In this document: one piece after another, positions 59,260 to 64,000 of the stretch
Layout of the letters: each line of letters starts with the position of its first letter
Position numbering within the stretch: the stretch's first letter is position 1
NCBI GenBank assembly: GCA_028284705.1
Contig: JANQRE010000040.1
Location: 1 to 64,000 of the forward strand
DNA: 64,000 nt
Source: Paracoccaceae bacterium
Lineage (GTDB): Bacteria > Pseudomonadota > Alphaproteobacteria > Rhodobacterales > Rhodobacteraceae
Direction of reading: 5' to 3'
Program-made: the position numbers and the translations under genes
Notes under the pieces: model-generated
The model's database searches: none
What the model was told of the DNA's origin: nothing
What the model saw: only the letters and a program-made list of their open reading frames with translations

Positions 59260-59523
59260 ATGCTCCCAGTTGCCCGCGTCACCGACAAACATGTTTGCCC
59301 CGTGTGCAAAATTCCCGGCACCATCATCGAGGGCTCGCCGCAGGCCAAATGTGACAATCTGCCGGTCGCGCGTGTGGGGGACAAGATCACTTGTGGCGCC
59401 GTCATCATCAAAGGTTCCTCCATGGCGACCTGCGACAACCGTCCCATGGCCTATCTCGGCTCGCAGACCTCCCATGGCGGCACGATCATCACCGGCTCCC
59501 CGCAGACCAAGGTGATGCCCTAA
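59260..59523 (+). CDS. PAAR-domain spike-tip protein
   Basis: A stand-alone PAAR protein (87 aa) that sharpens the VgrG trimer tip. Two rounds of the PAAR pattern are visible: 'PVARVTDKHVCPVCKIPGTI' and 'PVARVGDKITCGAVIIKGSS', with zinc-binding Cys/His (HVCPVC, CDN, SHGG). Length is that of a minimal PAAR without effector extension. It ends the vgrG cassette. Confidence 0.92.
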   Translation: MLPVARVTDKHVCPVCKIPGTIIEGSPQAKCDNLPVARVGDKITCGAVIIKGSSMATCDNRPMAYLGSQTSHGGTIITGSPQTKVMP

Positions 59524-59674
59524 TCGCCTGATTTCCAACCGTTAACCAAAACTATCCACAGATGGCGAAAAAATCTGGGGACCGTTTCGCTTATCCACAC
59601 CCCCTCTCTTCCATCGGCGAGGGTCCGCTTGTTAGCCTGACGCACGATTCTGATAGTATTGGTTGGGGGTGCTC
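59524..59674. other. Intergenic region with two DnaA-box-like sites
   Basis: CTATCCACA at 59552-59560 and TTATCCACA at 59591-59599 match the DnaA box (9/9 for the second) in the same orientation, 39 bp apart. They separate the T6SS module from the next gene. Two boxes are not enough to call an origin. Confidence 0.4.
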
Positions 59675-61075
59675 ATGATTGGCAGGGATTGGGCTCATAT
59701 TTTGGGGCGACGGATCACGAGTTTTGGGCTTTCCGCGGTCGTCTTCGGACTGACGGCAACGGCCGCATCGGCGCAGGCGATCCCCTGTGGTGAGCCCTAC
59801 CATATCGCCCGTGGCGACACGCTTGGCGCGATCTCCGAGCGGGCCTATGGTGGTGGCCGCCTGTCCCTTCTCTATGAGTTGAACAGAGATGTCATCGGCC
59901 CCAACCCCGATGCCATCGATATCGATATGGTGCTGCAGATCCCCTGCGATCTCGGTGGCGCCCCTACCCCCACCGAACGCCCTGAACCCGCCGTAGAAAC
60001 CGCAGCAGCAGCTCCGGCGACTGCCCCTGTCACGCCGCTGCTCGATCAGGCCAACTTCTCTGGCGCCACCGACGATGATGGCGGCGAAGCCGAGCCGATG
60101 CCGGACAATGCCGATGTTGTACTGGTCTTTAACAAGGCCTCCGCACCGAAATTCATCATCAATGTCGGCATCATCGATCCGCTGCTGGACCGGATCAGCG
60201 AGGTGACCGAGGGGCGCGTGCAGTTCATCGAACCCGCAAGCCCCAATCGGGAGCCGCGCGAACAGCTCAATCTCGTGCTCTCCGGCGCGGTTGACGGGGC
60301 CTATGTCTTCAACGGGTATCTCGACAATTCTCACCCGCTCCTGCAACTGCCCATGCAGCCGCTCATGGGCGGCACGGCGGAGCAGACGGCGGTCGCGCTC
60401 TGGCGCCTGCATGACCAATATCTCGCCGAAACCGACTATTTCCCCGGCGTTCAGGTTCTGGGCTTTGTCGGCGCCCCTGCCGCCCATATCTGGCGCCTGC
60501 GGGAGGCGAAGGTCACCCCCGGTGAGGACCTGGTGAACGCCAATGAATACACCGTGCCCTATTTTGATGGTCTCGACACGCGCGGCGCGGCGGCTGTGCG
60601 TGAGGAAAACGCCTCCTGGCTGGCCGATTATGACGAACAGCGCGGCAATCCTTTGACCTTCGCCATGGCCCATGGCGCGGCGCGGGCGGGCGGGATTTGG
60701 AACGAAAACCGCTCCGTTACCGAGATCGAAAACGGCGTCTACACGCCGACCTTCTCCGTCGTGCTCTCCGACGCCGCGTGGAGCCGCATTTCCGAGGCCG
60801 ATCGCGCCGCGATCATGGAGGTCGCAGGCGAAGCCCTCTCCTTCAAATCCGCCAATTGGGACGAGTTCGACAATGGCCATCGCCGCATCATGATCGAACA
60901 GGGTCTCGATGTGGTAAAAGCCGATGTGGAGCTTCTGGCCGAGTTGCAGGACCGGTCCCGCACCGGCCTTGAGGCCTGGATCCGCGATGCGGACCGCGCC
61001 GGCATCCCCGGTTTCGAAGCGTTCAAGTTCTACAACCAGAACCTGCACGCGGCTGCCAAACCTTCCGAATTCTGA
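59675..61075 (+). CDS. LysM domain fused to DctP-like TRAP solute-binding protein
   Basis: A 466-residue exported protein: signal peptide (hydrophobic about 18-33, cleavage near 'ASA'), one LysM peptidoglycan-binding domain at about 40-95 ('YHIARGDTLGAISERAYGGG', 'LYELNRDVI'), Pro/Ala linker, and a TRAP-transporter solute-binding-like domain (DctP family) at about 145-440. No TRAP membrane subunits are nearby, so it may bind a ligand while attached to peptidoglycan rather than deliver it to a transporter. The ATG at 59675 has GGGGG ahead of it; a TTG at 59663 is possible. Not overlapping the next gene, but in the same direction 50 bp ahead of it. Ligand unknown. Confidence 0.82.
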   Translation: MIGRDWAHILGRRITSFGLSAVVFGLTATAASAQAIPCGEPYHIARGDTLGAISERAYGGGRLSLLYELNRDVIGPNPDAIDIDMVLQIPCDLGGAPTPTERPEPAVETAAAAPATAPVTPLLDQANFSGATDDDGGEAEPMPDNADVVLVFNKASAPKFIINVGIIDPLLDRISEVTEGRVQFIEPASPNREPREQLNLVLSGAVDGAYVFNGYLDNSHPLLQLPMQPLMGGTAEQTAVALWRLHDQYLAETDYFPGVQVLGFVGAPAAHIWRLREAKVTPGEDLVNANEYTVPYFDGLDTRGAAAVREENASWLADYDEQRGNPLTFAMAHGAARAGGIWNENRSVTEIENGVYTPTFSVVLSDAAWSRISEADRAAIMEVAGEALSFKSANWDEFDNGHRRIMIEQGLDVVKADVELLAELQDRSRTGLEAWIRDADRAGIPGFEAFKFYNQNLHAAAKPSEF

Positions 61076-61125
61076 CCCCCCTGCCCCGGCTGTCACTCAA
61101 AAGCCGTCTTTTACGAGCGTATAAC

Positions 61126-62679
61126 ATGTTGAAAACCCAATCCCTGCTGGCTCTGGCCACTGTTGCGTCCCTCCTGACAACAACGGCTCTGGCCGACCAA
61201 GTGAAACTCGAAACCACCGACGGGTCGATTTCTCTCACCGGCAAGCTGATCGAATATGACGGCACCTCCTACATCGTGGAAACCAGCCTCGGCGTGCTGC
61301 GCCTGAAAGCCGATACGGTGATCTGCACTGGCGAGGCCTGCCCCATCATCGCCCCGCCGCTCAATTTCGCCATTGCCGGGGCGGCGGATTTGACCAACAC
61401 GCTCTTCCCGCAACTGTTGGCGGCCTATGCCAGCGGCGCGAATGTGCCGCTCGCAACCGACAACTCTGGTGAGGCGACCCGCATCACCGCCACGATCCCT
61501 GGTGAGGATGACCCTGCAGAGATCGACCTGCGCGCCACCAATTCCGCGCAAGGTCTGAGGGACCTTCTGAAAGGAGAGGCCGCCGTCGCCCTCTCCACCC
61601 GTCCGCTGCGCGACGAGGAAATCGCCACGTTCGAGGCGGTCGGCAAAGCCCCCTTGCAGGAACATATCCTCGGCATCGAAGGGCTGGTTCTTGTCACCGC
61701 GCAGGACAATTCCCTGCCCTCCATCTCGGTCTCGCAGGCGGCGGATATCTTCTCCGGTCGCATCACAAACTGGTCCGAACTGGGCGGTCCGGATGCGGCA
61801 ATCCAGCTTTATACCCGCGATGGGGCCTCCGGGATTGCCGAGGCGTTCAACGATCTCGTCATGGTGCCCACCGGTCAGGAGGTGAGCGCCAATACCCGCG
61901 TCGTGGCTAGCGATGCCGAGCTGTCGCAACTCGTGGCCGGTGACCCGCAAGGCATTGGTTTCACACGGTATTCCGCGCTGGCCGAGGCGCGCGCCGTGCC
62001 GATCATCGGCGTCTGCGGCCTCGTCGTGCGCCCCAACGAGTTCAACATCCAGACCGAGGAATACCCCCTCGCACACCGTCTCTACGCTTTCACAACGGAT
62101 GCCGAGAAGCCGGAGTTTCTGACCGGCATGCTCGACTTCCTCTCCTCCGATGCCGCGCAGCAAACCGTCGAAGCCTCGGGCCTCTTCAGCCAGAACTTCA
62201 CCCGCCGCGCCATCGACCAGCAAGGCATGCGCTTCGCCTCTGCGCTGACCTCCGACGGCGCCAGCGACGCGATCCCGCTCCTGCGCGAAATGGTGTCTGA
62301 GATGGTCGTCTCCGAGCGCCTCTCCGCAACTTTCCGGTTTGAAACCGGCTCCTCCGAGCTCGACAGTCGCGCCCGCGCAGATATCGCCCGTGTGACCGAG
62401 CTTCTGCGCGCCGAAGGTGCGGGGGCGGCGCGCAAGATCATCCGCGTCATGGGCTTCACTGACAGCCTCGGCAACCCCGATCTGAACCGCGAATTGTCCC
62501 TGCGCCGCGCCCGGCAGGTCGTCGAGGCGCTGAACGAGATCGACCCCAGCCTGGCCGAGCGCGCCGAGCTGCGTCCCATGGGGTTCGGCGATGTCTCTCC
62601 CATCGGCTGCGACCAGACCGCCAAAGGCCGCTGGACCAACCGCCGCGTCGAGCTCTGGATCAGTTCCGCGCCCACCTGA
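61126..62679 (+). CDS. PstS-like substrate-binding protein fused to an OmpA domain
   Basis: A 517-residue exported protein. Signal peptide (1-23), a short beta-rich region (25-65), a PstS/PBP-like domain at about 80-375 ('ADIFSGRITNWSELGGPDAAI' region, 'YTRDGASGIAEAFNDLVM', 'IGFTRYSALAEA'), then an OmpA-like peptidoglycan-binding domain at about 395-515 ('FETGSSELDSRA', 'GFTDSLGNPDLNRELSLRRA' region, 'NRRVELWI'). No phosphate transporter genes follow. With the neighbouring LysM-DctP gene it makes a second binding protein tied to the cell wall. A role as a wall-linked sensor or scavenger is speculation. Confidence 0.85.
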   Translation: MLKTQSLLALATVASLLTTTALADQVKLETTDGSISLTGKLIEYDGTSYIVETSLGVLRLKADTVICTGEACPIIAPPLNFAIAGAADLTNTLFPQLLAAYASGANVPLATDNSGEATRITATIPGEDDPAEIDLRATNSAQGLRDLLKGEAAVALSTRPLRDEEIATFEAVGKAPLQEHILGIEGLVLVTAQDNSLPSISVSQAADIFSGRITNWSELGGPDAAIQLYTRDGASGIAEAFNDLVMVPTGQEVSANTRVVASDAELSQLVAGDPQGIGFTRYSALAEARAVPIIGVCGLVVRPNEFNIQTEEYPLAHRLYAFTTDAEKPEFLTGMLDFLSSDAAQQTVEASGLFSQNFTRRAIDQQGMRFASALTSDGASDAIPLLREMVSEMVVSERLSATFRFETGSSELDSRARADIARVTELLRAEGAGAARKIIRVMGFTDSLGNPDLNRELSLRRARQVVEALNEIDPSLAERAELRPMGFGDVSPIGCDQTAKGRWTNRRVELWISSAPT

Positions 62680-62688
62680 GCGCCTTTG

Positions 62689-63651
62689 ATGACCAGTTCG
62701 AAAATCACGCCGATTGCCGCCTTTGATATCGAAGGCGGCAAACCCACGCCCCTGGAGGCGACATGGCCCGATCTGACGGCTGCGGGTGACTATCGCTGGC
62801 TGCATCTCGACCTCGCCGATCCGGCGACCAAATCCTGGTCCCGCGCTCATCTGCCCGACATCGCGGCCCGCGCACTCGTCCAGAGCGAAACCCGCCCCCG
62901 CTGCGAGCGTTTCGGCGACGGGCTGATCCTCAACCTGCGCGGCGTCAATCTGAACCCGGAATCTGATCCCGAGGATATGGTCTCTCTGCGCATGTGGGTG
63001 ACCAAAGACGCCATCGTCTCCGCAAGGGCACGTAAGGTCTGGGCGCTCGACGCGATCCGAAAATCTGCCGAAACAGGCTCTATTCCAGCCTCAGTGGGCG
63101 CTTTTCTGGCCGAATTGACCTATGGCCTGATCAACCGGATCGAACAGGTGACGCTGGATCTGGAGGAACAAACAGACGCACTTGAGGAGGCCATCGCAGA
63201 TGGCCAGAAGCCCGCCGCCGGCAAGATCGGCTCCCTGCGCCAGGCGGTCATCAAAATGCGCCGCTTCATCAACCCGCAGCGTGAAGCCATCGCTGCACTC
63301 GCAGCGCTTGAGGATTGGATTCTGAGCGCCGAAGAATTGGCACTCCTGCGCGAAACCTCCAACCGCACCCGTCGCATCGTCGAGGAGCTCGACGCCACCC
63401 GCGACCGCCTCTCGGCCCTGCAGGACCATCTCGACGCAGATCGCGCCAATGCCTTGAGCCGAAACTCCTATATCCTGTCCGTGGTGGCGGCGATTTTCCT
63501 GCCCCTGGGCTTTCTCACAGGCCTTTTCGGGGTCAATGTGGCCGGAATGCCCGGAACCGCCTCCCAGGGCGCCTTCTGGTGGCTCGCAGGCGCCTCAGTG
63601 GTCTCGGGCATCGCGCTCTATCTGGTCTTCAAATTCGCCAAGTGGCTCTGA
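62689..63651 (+). CDS. zntB: CorA-superfamily zinc transporter, ZntB type
   Basis: CorA-family membrane protein (320 aa): long cytoplasmic N-domain, then two C-terminal transmembrane helices with the loop motif 'GLFGVNVAGMPG'. GVN in place of GMN, plus this length, points to ZntB, which moves zinc, rather than magnesium-importing CorA. The ATG at 62689 follows the preceding stop by nine bases; a TTG three bases earlier is less likely. Ends in a 34-bp overlap with the converging HxlR gene. Together with the zigA operon it is a second zinc-linked locus in the window. Confidence 0.88.
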   Translation: MTSSKITPIAAFDIEGGKPTPLEATWPDLTAAGDYRWLHLDLADPATKSWSRAHLPDIAARALVQSETRPRCERFGDGLILNLRGVNLNPESDPEDMVSLRMWVTKDAIVSARARKVWALDAIRKSAETGSIPASVGAFLAELTYGLINRIEQVTLDLEEQTDALEEAIADGQKPAAGKIGSLRQAVIKMRRFINPQREAIAALAALEDWILSAEELALLRETSNRTRRIVEELDATRDRLSALQDHLDADRANALSRNSYILSVVAAIFLPLGFLTGLFGVNVAGMPGTASQGAFWWLAGASVVSGIALYLVFKFAKWL

Positions 63652-63977
63652 GCCAGGTCTTCTGTCCCCCAGTCCCGCATCGCCGCGATCACCGGCAGAA
63701 GTGTGCGCCCGCGGTCTGTCAGCGCATACTCGACCCGTGGCGGGATCTCCGCGAAAATGGTGCGATCGAGGATCCCATCGGCCTCCAATTCACGCAATTG
63801 CTGGGTCAGCATCTGCTTCGTCACACTCGGAATCGCCCGCCGCAGCGCTCCGAATCTGTTCACCCCATGGCTGATGCAGAACAGGATCAGCGGCTTCCAC
63901 TTGCCGCCAACGACGCTCAGACAATGGGTCACCGGGCAGTCTTCACCGTTATCCGGCACTATTGGTTCGGTTTTCAT
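63618..63977 (-). CDS. HxlR-family transcriptional regulator
   Basis: Winged-helix HxlR/MarR-like regulator (119 aa). Signature 'CPVTHCLSVVGGKWKPLILF' near residues 14-33, 'VTKQMLTQQLRELEADGI' recognition helices, and wing 'VEYALTDRGRTLLPVI'. Two Cys near the N-terminus are conserved in HxlR sensors of electrophiles or oxidants. The ATG at 63977 has GAGGT upstream. Its target is not seen in the window: the next gene to its left is converging, so it probably controls genes to the right, beyond the window. Confidence 0.88.
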   Translation of the reverse strand: MKTEPIVPDNGEDCPVTHCLSVVGGKWKPLILFCISHGVNRFGALRRAIPSVTKQMLTQQLRELEADGILDRTIFAEIPPRVEYALTDRGRTLLPVIAAMRDWGTEDLAQSHLANLKTR

Positions 63978-64000
63978 GACTACCTCAGAAAACAATGTCT

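Noticed and set aside
59591-62850. Two long reverse open frames (about 500 and 580 codons) opposite the LysM-DctP and PstS-OmpA genes
   Set aside because: No recognisable motifs, and forward products have signal peptides and clear domains.

Overview
The window reads as a piece of an extrachromosomal replicon (plasmid or chromid) from a Rhodobacterales-type alphaproteobacterium. The reasons are the left-hand parB-parA operon divergent from a short replicase that carries only the N-terminal domain of DnaA (the 'DnaA-like' replicon class of that order), high GC with alphaproteobacterial codon use, a TssL/PpkA/Fha phospho-signalling set, a ZigA-DUF1826 zinc pair and several plasmid-style toxin-antitoxin units. 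No insertion sequence, integrase, tRNA, rRNA or CRISPR array was seen.

Layout. 0-3.5 kb: parB, parA, an origin-like intergenic region with GGTGACA iterons and a 13-bp inverted repeat, and the replicase. 3.7-11.4 kb: one 2571-residue Asn/Gly/Thr-rich autotransporter adhesin with internal duplications. 11.4-12.6 kb: a Fic protein with its HTH partner (the 'mobile mystery protein' A/B pair) and operator-like sites. 12.8-23.3 kb: forward type VI secretion (T6SS) operon tssK-tssL-tssM-tagF-pppA-ppkA. 23.3-32.7 kb: an envelope island with a reverse operon (exported protein, ExbB, two ExbD, TonB/TolA-like protein), two small exported proteins, then a forward caspase-like protein and an M23 peptidase/lytic transglycosylase fusion. 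32.7-34.96 kb: a zinc operon (CobW/ZigA GTPase, DUF1826, RHH) behind a Zur-like palindrome. 35.1-51.4 kb: reverse genes, from the right, DUF6931-like, fha, ompA-like, tssA, tssB, tssC, hcp, tssE, tssF, tssG, tssH, a small protein and a VWA protein with repeated beta-sandwich domains. 51.5-52.4 kb: an orphan Phd antitoxin next to a PIN toxin remnant, then CcdAB. 52.5-59.5 kb: the effector module, with a long DUF4123 adaptor divergent from vgrG, lipoprotein (putative immunity), DUF2235 lipase-like effector, DUF4123 adaptor and PAAR. 59.7-64 kb: LysM-DctP fusion, PstS-OmpA fusion, ZntB/CorA transporter and an HxlR regulator.

How it fits together. The T6SS has baseplate, sheath, tube, spike, ClpV and TssL/TssM, but no convincing TssJ. 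Control looks post-translational (PpkA kinase, PppA phosphatase, Fha reader, TagF repressor), and the TssL N-terminus has two TVIGG motifs echoed by TVI in PpkA. The most unusual observation is that the periplasmic C-terminal domain of PpkA is also the C-terminal domain of the TonB/TolA-like protein encoded convergently beside it, with two cysteines 52 residues apart in both. That protein is encoded with an ExbB and two ExbDs, one of which has Asn in place of the channel aspartate. This suggests a proton-motive-force-driven or envelope-sensing module wired to T6SS phospho-activation. PpkA and TssH also share a 31-bp identical, same-frame, inverted sequence.
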